The notes under the pieces were generated by a model. The model saw only the letters and a list, made by a program, of their open reading frames with translations. It did not search any database and was not told the origin of the DNA. This document shows, one piece after another, positions 8,606 to 15,971 of a DNA stretch of 31,816 bases. The stretch comes from JBHHYU01 sp046757725 (GTDB lineage: Bacteria; Desulfobacterota; Binatia; UBA9968), in NCBI GenBank assembly GCA_046757725.1, contig JBHHYU010000029.1:1-31816 (forward strand). The letters are read 5' to 3'. Every line of letters starts with the position of its first letter. Positions within the stretch are counted from its first letter, which is position 1. A program made the translations under genes and the position numbers.

Positions 8606-9466
8606 ATGAGTGCTTCCGTCCGTGAGGAAAAGCTGCCGGAGGTGATTATGCCGGCGTCTCAAATCGAGAAAACATTAAAAGGGCAAAAGGCGCTAGTTAC
8701 CGGAGCCAACTCGGGGATCGGGAAAAGTGTCGCGAGAGCCCTGGGAAAGGCGGGCGCCGACGTGGTGGTCAATTATTTTTCCGGTGAAGGGGCGGCAAAA
8801 GAGGTGGTCGAGGAGATCACACGGGGCGGCAGTAGGGCCATAGCTCACCAGGCGGATGTTTCTAAAGAGGATCAAGTGGTGGGGATGTTTCAGCGAATGC
8901 TGAAGGAGTTCGGAACCATTGATATCCTTATCAACAATGCAGGCTTGCAAATGGACGCCCCATTGGAAGAGATGACGTTGGATCAGTGGAATAAAGTCCT
9001 CAGCGTTAATCTTACCGGTCAATTCCTCTGCGCTCGGGAAGCGGTCCGCGAGTTCAAGCGACGTGGCGTAGTCAAAGAGGTGTCTTGCTCAGCGGGTAAA
9101 GTCATCTGTATCAGTTCGGTTCATGAGATCATCCCCTGGGCAGGCCACGTCAACTACGCCGCCTCCAAGGGCGGCGTTATGCTCATGATGAAGAGTATTG
9201 CGCAGGAGGTCGCTCCGTACCGCATCCGCGTAAACAGCATCGCACCAGGGGCGATCCGTACCCCAATCAACACAACCGCCTGGAACACTCCAGAGGCCTA
9301 CCGTGACCTCATGCGATTAGTGCCTTATAATCGTATCGGCGAGGCTGAGGACATCGGGCAGGCTGCAGTCTGGCTTGCTTCGGATCATGCGGACTATGTA
9401 ACCGGCATCAGCCTTTTCGTCGATGGCGGCATGACCCTCTACCCCGGTTTTCAAGAAGGTGGTTGA
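8606..9466 (+). CDS. gdh: Glucose 1-dehydrogenase (SDR family, NAD(P)+)
   Basis: Oxidises beta-D-glucose to glucono-1,5-lactone with NAD(P)+ in the cytoplasm. This is a classical SDR: cofactor motif TGANSGIG, structural NNAG, and active site S171 (ISSVHE) with Y184 and K188 (YAASK). Two stretches resemble Bacillus glucose dehydrogenase in particular: SSVHEIIPW before the Tyr and the C-terminal DGGMTLYPGFQ. An insertion (about residues 148-165) before the Ser strand, containing two Cys, makes it slightly longer than the usual 261 residues, as does a 20-25 residue N-terminal tail. I chose ATG 8606 because GGAGGG lies six to seven bases upstream; an in-frame TTG at 8600 overlaps that spacing. 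It is flanked by the epimerase and the GH15 hydrolase, which fits glucose as substrate. Confidence 0.9.
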   Translation: MSASVREEKLPEVIMPASQIEKTLKGQKALVTGANSGIGKSVARALGKAGADVVVNYFSGEGAAKEVVEEITRGGSRAIAHQADVSKEDQVVGMFQRMLKEFGTIDILINNAGLQMDAPLEEMTLDQWNKVLSVNLTGQFLCAREAVREFKRRGVVKEVSCSAGKVICISSVHEIIPWAGHVNYAASKGGVMLMMKSIAQEVAPYRIRVNSIAPGAIRTPINTTAWNTPEAYRDLMRLVPYNRIGEAEDIGQAAVWLASDHADYVTGISLFVDGGMTLYPGFQEGG

Positions 9467-9529
9467 TGGTTGCGGAAGTTAAAAATCGAGTAGCACGAAC
9501 TTTAGGAGCTCCGACTTAGGAGGAACTAC

Positions 9530-11350
9530 ATGGCATATCAACCCATAGAAAATTACGGAATCATTGGAGACATGCACACCGCGGCCCTTGTGGGAATGAA
9601 CGGGTCCATCGACTGGCTGTGTTTTCCTCACTTCGATTCGCCGAGCGTCTTTGCCGCCATTCTCGACGACAAAAAAGGTGGGCGCTTCAAGATTGCCCCC
9701 GCACCGGAAGAGATTACCTACAAACAATTCTACTGGCCAGGGACCAACGTCCTGATTACGCGCTTCCTTTCACCGGACGGAATCGGAGAAATCACCGATT
9801 ACATGCCTGTGGGATCTCTTGCAAAAGACCATGGACATCACGAGGTGGTCCGCAGGGTGGGCGTGGTCCGAGGTACGATGCCTTTCCGGTTGGAGTGCTA
9901 TCCCGCATTCAACTATGCCCGCGATAAACATCAAACCGACTTGACCCCGAAAGGCGCCTGTTTCAGTTCACCGAAGCTTTCCCTCGGACTGGCCACGCGC
10001 ATCCCCGTGAAGCAGAGTAGCAGGGGGATCACCGCTGAGTTCACCCTACAAGAAGGGCAGACGGCAACTTTTGTTCTTCGAGACGTAGAGGCTGAGGCGG
10101 ATTGTGGTCTCGCAATCTCTGAAGGAGAATCGGCTGACCTATTCAAACAGACCGTGGATTACTGGCGTAGCTGGCTCTCGAGCTGTACCTACAGGGGCCG
10201 ATGGCGCGAGATGGTGCAGCGGTCCGCGCTCGCGTTAAAGCTGATGACATTCGAGCCCACAGGCGCCATCGTTGCAGCACCTACATGCAGCCTCCCGGAG
10301 GGGGTGGGTGGTGTACGTAATTGGGATTACCGGTACACCTGGATCCGAGACGCCGCCTTCACTTTATACGGTTTGATGCGGATCGGTTTCACCGAAGGGG
10401 CAGCCCAGTTTATGCACTGGCTCGAAGCCCGCTGTCACGATCTCAATCCTGACGGGTCTCTCCAGATTATGTACGGAATCGACGGTCGCCACATAGAGAC
10501 GGAGGAGACTCTGGATCACCTGGAGGGTTACAAGTGCTCTCGCCCGGTTCGGATCGGAAACGGTGCTGCGGGCCAGCGACAGCTGGACATTTACGGTGAG
10601 CTGATGGATTCGGTGTACCTCTACAACAAATACGGCAGCCCCATCTCCTATGATCTGTGGAGCGGGCTTCGCAGGCTGATCAACTGGGTATGTGACAACT
10701 GGCAGCGCAAGGATGAAGGGATATGGGAAGTACGCGGCGGGCAGCAGCAATTCATCTATTCGAAGCTGATGTGCTGGGTGGCACTGGACCGGGGCCTGCG
10801 TCTGGCCGATAAACGCTCGTTTCCTGCGGACCGTGAGAGGTGGCTAAAGGTTCGGGACCAGATTTACGAGGCGATCATGAATCACGGGTGGAATCCAAAA
10901 CGTGAGGCTTTCGTACAACATTACGGAAGTGAGTCTCTGGACGCCGCCAACCTGATGATGCCACTCGTCTTCTTCGTTTCCCCGACGGACCCGCGGATGC
11001 TGAAGACCCTGGATGCGACCATGCAGTCCCCCACAAAGGGAGGACTCGTATCCAATAGTCTAGTTTATCGCTACAACGTAGAAGAGACTATAGATGGGTT
11101 GGTTGGCGAGGAGGGTACGTTCAACATATGCACCTTCTGGCTTGTGGAGGCCCTGACCCGGGCGGGGCGGGTGGATGAAGCTCGCCTCATGTTTGAACAG
11201 ATGCTGGGGCATGCCAACCACTTAGGATTTTATGCTGAGGAAACGGGTCGAAGAGGAGAGGCGCTGGGCAATTTTCCCCAGGCCTTTACCCACCTGGCTC
11301 TAATCAGCTCTGCTTTCAATTTGGATAGGATCTTAGGGAGCAAGGGTTAA
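9530..11350 (+). CDS. Glycoside hydrolase family 15 (glucoamylase/trehalase-like)
   Basis: A 606-residue protein of the bacterial GH15 type, which releases beta-D-glucose from alpha-glucosides with inversion; characterised relatives act on maltooligosaccharides, starch or trehalose. An N-terminal beta-sandwich (IENYGIIGDMHTAALVG, GSIDWLCFPHFDSPS) precedes the (alpha/alpha)6 barrel beginning near RNWDYRYTWIRDAA. Catalytic candidates are E400 in DEGIWEVRG (general acid) and E527/E528 in GEEGTFN (general base). There is no signal peptide, so it should act on an intracellular substrate. AGGAGG lies seven to eight bases before the ATG. It closes the cluster 63 bases after glucose dehydrogenase, and its inverting mechanism would hand beta-glucose directly to that enzyme. 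Trehalose versus maltodextrin cannot be decided here. Confidence 0.9.
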   Translation: MAYQPIENYGIIGDMHTAALVGMNGSIDWLCFPHFDSPSVFAAILDDKKGGRFKIAPAPEEITYKQFYWPGTNVLITRFLSPDGIGEITDYMPVGSLAKDHGHHEVVRRVGVVRGTMPFRLECYPAFNYARDKHQTDLTPKGACFSSPKLSLGLATRIPVKQSSRGITAEFTLQEGQTATFVLRDVEAEADCGLAISEGESADLFKQTVDYWRSWLSSCTYRGRWREMVQRSALALKLMTFEPTGAIVAAPTCSLPEGVGGVRNWDYRYTWIRDAAFTLYGLMRIGFTEGAAQFMHWLEARCHDLNPDGSLQIMYGIDGRHIETEETLDHLEGYKCSRPVRIGNGAAGQRQLDIYGELMDSVYLYNKYGSPISYDLWSGLRRLINWVCDNWQRKDEGIWEVRGGQQQFIYSKLMCWVALDRGLRLADKRSFPADRERWLKVRDQIYEAIMNHGWNPKREAFVQHYGSESLDAANLMMPLVFFVSPTDPRMLKTLDATMQSPTKGGLVSNSLVYRYNVEETIDGLVGEEGTFNICTFWLVEALTRAGRVDEARLMFEQMLGHANHLGFYAEETGRRGEALGNFPQAFTHLALISSAFNLDRILGSKG

Positions 11351-12099
11351 CAGGAACAGCAACGTGACTTTTTGAAGGTCGCGTGGGACCGAGTGAGATA
11401 TAAGGGTTGGGAGACTTGACGACTCTGCAAAGGCGCCTCTGAGTTTGGTCTTAGTGCTCCAGGTAGACAGGCGCATTGGGGAGCTTTGAGATTCAGGAGC
11501 GGTAGGCTTTATGTGAAACATCCCACCTGCCACGGAGCGAACAGGACGCCTCCCAAGTTTTAAGCCTTGGCCGATAAGGCAACCTAGCGCACTGTCTCAC
11601 GCTGTTGGTACTTTATCCGAAGTACACCACCACGAAGGACATGAAGAGCACGAATGGAGGCAAAAGCCTCTTGAAACCTGGTCGCTTTTCTAATCCGGTT
11701 GTCCGTTCTTCGTGTCCTTCGTGCTCTTCGTGGTGAATAGAGAAACATGGGTCGAGCACCGTGGCGGCGGGATGATAACCTGCAGTGATGTCTTGGGATA
11801 CTAGGGTCTTTCGCACGAGATTTCATTCCCGGATTCTAAACTGTTACGTCGGAGAATAAGTGCCTTCATTTAAAAGGCACTACACGAGACGGATTCCGTG
11901 TTTCGGGGAACCGCTCGTACTTTTTTCCGGACTAGCGAAACCTTCGTTTTTAGGTTAATCATACAGCTATGCGCAGCCGTTCTTTCTTCCCTAGCTCCGT
12001 AGCGGTCGCTTTAACCATGTTGCTACGTGGTTTTGTGGTACGCTTCACCCATGCTTTTTATTCGCTTCCAGGAACATAGCGGAGGTCTACTTAATCGCC
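11351..12099. other. 749-base intergenic region
   Basis: No convincing gene. Short open frames here overlap the repeat element and are artefacts of its 9-base periodicity. Besides that element, a small hairpin GCCTT/AAGGC (11564-11568 and 11576-11580) is visible. The GGAGG before fxsA lies at the right edge. I see nothing else that I can support. Confidence 0.7.
11608..11735. repeat. Inverted-repeat element with 9-base periodicity (CACGAAGGA type)
   Basis: The left arm (11628-11654, beginning CACCACGAAGGAC) and the right arm (11706-11735, ending CTCTTCGTGGTG) are imperfect reverse complements. Both are built from 9-base units of the type GAAGGACAC or GAAGAGCAC. A 51-base loop between them holds a smaller hairpin, GAGGC-AAAA-GCCTC. 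A further hairpin GTACTT/AAGTAC (11608-11625) abuts the left arm. From memory, repeats of this type recur in intergenic regions of many environmental bacterial genomes and give spurious frames rich in Glu/His/Gly. It encodes no transposase, so it would be a non-autonomous or structural repeat. Confidence 0.75.
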
Positions 12100-12510
12100 A
12101 TGCTGCTCCGGCTGCTTCTCATCTTTACAACCGTTCCCCTGCTGGAACTTTACATCCTGATCAAGATCGGGAGCTCCATAGGGGCTCTGAATACCATTAT
12201 CCTCGTATTCGGCACCGCATTCCTCGGGTCAGCCCTAGTCCGGTTGGAAGGGCTCAAAACTTTCCAGCAAATTACGAATAATCTTTCTCAAGGCATCGTC
12301 CCAGCGGAGGAGATGGTAGACGGTCTACTCATCTTTGCCGGTGGCATCCTGCTTATCACCCCGGGAGTCCTAACGGACATCTTCGCACTCCTGCTTGTCA
12401 TTCCTTTGAGCCGGGCACTGTTTAAGCGCTGGCTGAGAAAGAAATTCGGCCGGATGGTTGCCTCGGGCGATATCCAACTGCACTTCCGTGGTGGGAGTTG
12501 GGGCCCTTAG
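12100..12510 (+). CDS. fxsA: FxsA-family membrane protein
   Basis: A 136-residue inner-membrane protein with the FxsA layout: helix 1 followed by PLLELYILIKIG, then helix 2, a cytoplasmic stretch with EGLKTFQQI, and the conserved GGILLITPGVLTDIFALLLVIP. E. coli FxsA is known for relieving F-plasmid exclusion of phage T7; its normal role is unclear. The family is typically 130-190 residues, so this is complete with a short tail. GGAGG lies about twelve bases before the ATG, a slightly long spacing, with no better start in frame. It stands alone between the repeat-bearing gap and an SDR gene. Confidence 0.9.
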   Translation: MLLRLLLIFTTVPLLELYILIKIGSSIGALNTIILVFGTAFLGSALVRLEGLKTFQQITNNLSQGIVPAEEMVDGLLIFAGGILLITPGVLTDIFALLLVIPLSRALFKRWLRKKFGRMVASGDIQLHFRGGSWGP

Positions 12511-12668
12511 CGACCTATTGCCCATTTTTCCGGGGTGACGGATTCCTGAGTCTCCTTAGCCTGCTCTTCGCTGAACTTTGGAAAATCGGTTGGGTCCTCT
12601 GCCGGTCTTGAGATCCGGGATGAGTTTGTGCTTGTAAGGCATGAATCTTTTGGGATAAGGTTTGTGTT

Positions 12669-13400
12669 ATGCCAGGAGTGGTTATCGTTACCGGAGGCGC
12701 GGGTGGTATCGGCTCGTACATCTGCCGTGGACTTGCTGCCGACGGGTTCCGTGTAGTAATCGCGGATTTCCTTGGGGAGGCGGCTACAAATCTGGCTAAC
12801 GAAATTCGTGCGCAGGGAGCAAAAGCCGTAGGTATCCAGGTGGATGTGGGGAATAGTGCCAGCGTGAGTCGCCTGGTGCAAAAGAGCCTGAAGAACCACA
12901 AACAGATCGATTTTTTGATCAACGGCGCAGGTGTCATATCCCGGGTCCCTGTTCAAGAGATGGCCGAAGAAGAGTGGGACCGGGTGCTAAGGATCAATCT
13001 TAAAGGGACCTTCCTCTGTTCTCAGGCCATCGCGCGTCACATGGCGCAAAGGAAACAAGGGCGCATTCTATGCATTGCATCGGGTCGTGGCGTCGCGGGA
13101 CAGGCCCGTGCCGCTCATTACGCCGCCTCCAAGGCGGGGGTTATCGGCTTTATGAAGTCACTGGCAATGGAATTGGCACCTTATAATATCCTCGTCAACG
13201 CGATTGCGCCTGGAGCCACCGATACCTCGATGGCAAGGGGACGCTCCACAGCGGAGGAATGGAGAGAGAGGGAGGCCGTTCCACCCCTCATGGGTGGACT
13301 AACAAAAAAGGAAGAAATCGTCGGGTTGATCCGCTATCTCCTGTCCGAACCTACGCGGTACATTACCGGACAGACTTTCTTTCTCAGGACCCCCAGATAG
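12669..13400 (+). CDS. SDR-family oxidoreductase (FabG-like)
   Basis: A 243-residue Rossmann-fold dehydrogenase with the NAD(P) motif TGGAGGIG near the N-terminus, NGAG (usually NNAG) in the fourth strand, and the catalytic YAASK with Y151 and K155. The end is atypical: after YITGQ, where most relatives have a VDGG strand, this protein ends FFLRTPR, so the last strand may have diverged. The ribosome site is weak (AAGG). It is 12 bases upstream of a solute-binding protein gene, so the pair is probably co-transcribed. The substrate is unknown; a sugar or hydroxy-acid taken up by the neighbouring system is one possibility. Confidence 0.85.
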   Translation: MPGVVIVTGGAGGIGSYICRGLAADGFRVVIADFLGEAATNLANEIRAQGAKAVGIQVDVGNSASVSRLVQKSLKNHKQIDFLINGAGVISRVPVQEMAEEEWDRVLRINLKGTFLCSQAIARHMAQRKQGRILCIASGRGVAGQARAAHYAASKAGVIGFMKSLAMELAPYNILVNAIAPGATDTSMARGRSTAEEWREREAVPPLMGGLTKKEEIVGLIRYLLSEPTRYITGQTFFLRTPR

Positions 13401-13412
13401 AGGAGGAATACC

Positions 13413-14438
13413 ATGTTACAGTTAGGTTTAACCGGGACAAACTCTGTGGTGCGTGCAGCGCTTTCTTTTATTACTTTCGTTTCTCTGGTCACCCCTGTCT
13501 ACGCTCAAGGTCGTATAGATCAGGCCAAAAAGGAGGGAAAGATCGGTTATTACACGACAATGAACATGTCGGAGACCTCCAAGTTGATAAAACCATTCAG
13601 AAAAAAATATCCCTTTCTCAAAGTCAACATCTTTCGGACCGGCGATGAAGCAATGCTGACTAAGATTGAAACCGAGGCCCGCCTGGGACGACATCTATGG
13701 GACGTTCTCGCGATAACCGGATTTACCGGCTATTACCTCTATTCCAAGGGATTTTTTGCCAAATACAACTCGCCCGAAAGAAAATTCTTTCCGTCGGGAT
13801 CAAAGGATAAAGAGGGTTACTGGACATCGAGTTATTCGAACTCACACATCGTCGTCTATAACACAAACCTGGTGCCGAAAAACCAAGCGCCCAAGAGTTG
13901 GCAAGATCTCCTCGACCCAAAATGGAAAGGAAAACTGGCGTTGGACGCCAAGGACTATGAATGGTTTGCCAATATGCTTGCCTTTATGGGTAAAGAGAAG
14001 GGGCTGGCCTACATGAAGAGGCTCGCGGCCCAAGACCTTCGGATTCAAAGGGGCCACACGCTCCTTACACAACTCGTGGCCGCAGGAGAAATGTCCGTAG
14101 GGATCGCCATGTATGGGCACCGAGTGGAGCAGATGAAAAAACGGGGTGCCCCGCTGGAATGGGCGGGGTTAAATCCCGTGGTTCTCAATCTCCACCCACT
14201 GGCGCTCTCGGCTCACGCACCCCACCGGAACGCGGGAACACTTTTGATCGACTATCTCCTGTCCAAAGAGGCGGCGAAAGTTATCCAGAGCGTAAGCCGC
14301 ATACCTGACAGGGTGGACGTACCGCCGGACCCTCCCTCGCTGGTCAAAGGGGTCCCTATTTTAGCCAGCGATCTGAGTCTGGTAAAAGATTACAATCGCT
14401 ATGTAAAACTCTATCGGAAAATATTCAATGTCCACTAA
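13413..14438 (+). CDS. Periplasmic extracellular solute-binding protein (Fe3+-type, family 1)
   Basis: A 341-residue protein with a Sec signal peptide: hydrophobic core AALSFITFVSLVTP and probable cleavage after VYA (about residue 31). The mature part resembles iron/polyamine-type binding proteins. It opens with a strand containing YYTTMN, then FRKKYPFLKVNIFRTG, a WDVL segment, the hinge strand SHIVVYNTNLVP, and SWQDLLDPKWKGK. In these proteins the ligand may be ferric iron, phosphonate or an organic anion. AGGAGG lies seven bases before the ATG. No permease or ATPase of the matching type lies within this window, so its transporter is elsewhere or it works alone. Confidence 0.87.
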   Translation: MLQLGLTGTNSVVRAALSFITFVSLVTPVYAQGRIDQAKKEGKIGYYTTMNMSETSKLIKPFRKKYPFLKVNIFRTGDEAMLTKIETEARLGRHLWDVLAITGFTGYYLYSKGFFAKYNSPERKFFPSGSKDKEGYWTSSYSNSHIVVYNTNLVPKNQAPKSWQDLLDPKWKGKLALDAKDYEWFANMLAFMGKEKGLAYMKRLAAQDLRIQRGHTLLTQLVAAGEMSVGIAMYGHRVEQMKKRGAPLEWAGLNPVVLNLHPLALSAHAPHRNAGTLLIDYLLSKEAAKVIQSVSRIPDRVDVPPDPPSLVKGVPILASDLSLVKDYNRYVKLYRKIFNVH

Positions 14439-14444
14439 TAGTTA

Positions 14445-14464
14445 AAAAGGAAAGAGGGCCTTTT
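14445..14464. terminator. Weak candidate bidirectional terminator
   Basis: AAAAGG (14445-14450) and CCTTTT (14459-14464) form a six-base stem with an eight-base loop in the 47-base gap between two converging genes. A/T runs on each outer side are short, so this is a weak call. Confidence 0.25.
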
Positions 14465-14485
14465 CGAAGACCGGCTCACTCCGGA

Positions 14486-15598
14486 TTAGCTTACAAATCT
14501 TGTCACGGAGAAGGGTTCCTCCCGACTTCCAGCGGGGTCAAGAATGAGGCACGCCGCCAAGGCCCCAACAGATGAGCTTGTTGTAACTCCATGGCCACCA
14601 AGGCCTGCCACCCAAAAGAGACCCCGGACGCTCGGGTCCCATCCGATTGCGAAGCGGTTATCCGGGGAAAGGGTCCTGAGTCCTGCCCACCATTTTTTAA
14701 CGGGTACACTGGGAAACCCTGGCAGGTGTTGTTTGACTTTTTCAGCTAATAGCTCCAGCACGGAACCATCTGTAGGAGGATCGCCAGGGGCCATCTCCGC
14801 TTGATCGCACGGGCACATGAGTAACCCTCCAGATTCGGGTCGGAAATAAAGATCGTTCGTGATGTCCCAGACAAACGGCCAGCCCTGCTCCGCCCAGGCA
14901 AGCGGACCCGTGACAAACAGGTGCCGCCGGCAGGGAACAAGTGGTAGCTCTGCGGCGCCCGCAAGCTTCCCTATGGTCATGGCCCAGGCACCAGCAGCAT
15001 TAATGACTGTTTCCGTCCTGATGAGCCCTTCACTCGTTAGGACTCCCCTCACTCTACCTTCCTGGATATCGATACCACGCACGGACAGACCATAGCGGAT
15101 CTGTGTTCCTAAGGCAGCCGCCGCTTTAATATAACCTGAAAGAAGGGCGTGAATATCCACTACACCGTCGGTGGGGCACCAAACTGCCCCGTCAAAATCC
15201 GCGTTTGCAAGCACCTTAACATGTCTCATTGCTTTCCCTGATGACCAGCGCTCCACTTCTATGCCGACCTTTTGAGCCATCTCTGCATCACGGCACAACT
15301 TTTTCCACCCCACCCCTTTCCCCAGAAGGAGCGACCCGTTTTGCTGAAAAGCTACAGGGATAGGCCAGTCCGCAGGGAGTTGACGGAGAAATTCCGCCCC
15401 CTCTCGCGCGAGCGCGGCCACGGCCGGCTCCGATACAACTTGGCGGACCATGGAGGCGTTTCGCCCAGAAGAATGGAATCCAGCCACCTTCTCCTGTTCT
15501 AAAATAAGGATATCCTTAACACCACGGTGGGACAGATGATAGGCGGTAGCTGCTCCGGCAAACCCGGCGCCGATAATCACATATTGAAACGGCCTCAT
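14486..15598 (-). CDS. DAO-family FAD-dependent amine/amino-acid oxidoreductase
   Basis: A 370-residue flavoprotein of the D-amino-acid oxidase superfamily. The N-terminal FAD motif is GAGFAG (residues 10-15), followed by an acidic end of strand 2 (ILILEQEK) and GFHSSGRNASMVRQ, which resembles D-arginine dehydrogenase and related secondary-amine dehydrogenases. GVVDIHALLSGYIKAAA and a C-terminal VAGLGGHGVTTSSSVG also fit the family. It should oxidise a D-amino acid, sarcosine or another amine. Its start is 19 bases downstream of the small ferredoxin stop on the same strand, making that ferredoxin a plausible electron acceptor instead of oxygen. The substrate is unresolved. Confidence 0.87.
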   Translation of the reverse strand: MRPFQYVIIGAGFAGAATAYHLSHRGVKDILILEQEKVAGFHSSGRNASMVRQVVSEPAVAALAREGAEFLRQLPADWPIPVAFQQNGSLLLGKGVGWKKLCRDAEMAQKVGIEVERWSSGKAMRHVKVLANADFDGAVWCPTDGVVDIHALLSGYIKAAAALGTQIRYGLSVRGIDIQEGRVRGVLTSEGLIRTETVINAAGAWAMTIGKLAGAAELPLVPCRRHLFVTGPLAWAEQGWPFVWDITNDLYFRPESGGLLMCPCDQAEMAPGDPPTDGSVLELLAEKVKQHLPGFPSVPVKKWWAGLRTLSPDNRFAIGWDPSVRGLFWVAGLGGHGVTTSSSVGALAACLILDPAGSREEPFSVTRFVS

Positions 15599-15617
15599 GG
15601 TGAGATCTTTTCTGAGA

Positions 15618-15830
15618 TTAGGGAAATAGTTTTTTCCCGGTTTCCTTTTCCTCTAGACTAATCGCCTTGGTAGGGCAAACCTTGGCCGCAAGCAGGATCT
15701 TTTCGTCCGTGTCGCCATCCGAGTTTAGCACCACCGAAATAAATTTCTCGTCCAGCTTAAAAACCTTGGGTGTCGCTTGAACGCATTTGCCATAGCCCTC
15801 GCATTTGGCTCTATCCACCGTAATCTTCAT
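15618..15830 (-). CDS. Small ferredoxin with three cysteine ligands ([3Fe-4S] type)
   Basis: A 70-residue protein with C10 and C16 in the motif CEGYGKC, plus C52 in VCPTKAI. There are only these three Cys, and the central ligand position, usually the second Cys of CxxCxxC, is Tyr13. This is the pattern of P450-associated ferredoxins of actinobacteria and related proteins that carry a [3Fe-4S] cluster. The Pro after C52, the FKLDEKF segment and the length match. GAGGGG lies a few bases before the ATG. It is followed directly by a DAO-family flavoprotein, with no P450 in the window, so electron transfer from or to that flavoprotein is inferred. Confidence 0.88.
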   Translation of the reverse strand: MKITVDRAKCEGYGKCVQATPKVFKLDEKFISVVLNSDGDTDEKILLAAKVCPTKAISLEEKETGKKLFP

Positions 15831-15934
15831 GAATCGCCCCTCTTTCCGTTTTACCCGACGCCTAGGTCTCTCTACCCATAACTCATTCTTGGAATTTCGG
15901 CTACCTTCTCCTCTTCTTCTCTCTGTTTTACTAT

Positions 15935-15962
15935 TTGCTTCTGTTCCGATCTAGGCTATAGT
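15935..15962 (+). promoter_or_regulatory. Candidate promoter giving a near-leaderless VWA transcript
   Basis: TATAGT (15957-15962) matches five of six -10 positions. TTGCTT (15935-15940) is a partial -35 at a spacing of 16. The -10 ends nine bases before the VWA ATG, so transcription would start at or next to the codon. There is no ribosome-binding sequence, which agrees with a leaderless message. Confidence 0.4.
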
Positions 15963-15971
15963 AGCCCTCTC

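Noticed and set aside
11584..11826. Short proteins on the minus strand across the repeat element
   Set aside because: Their sequence is dictated by the 9-base repeat units, they lack ribosome sites, and such frames appear wherever this repeat occurs.
12507..12956. A 149-residue minus-strand gene opposite the SDR
   Set aside because: It runs antisense to a well-supported SDR coding region and has no recognisable domain or ribosome site.
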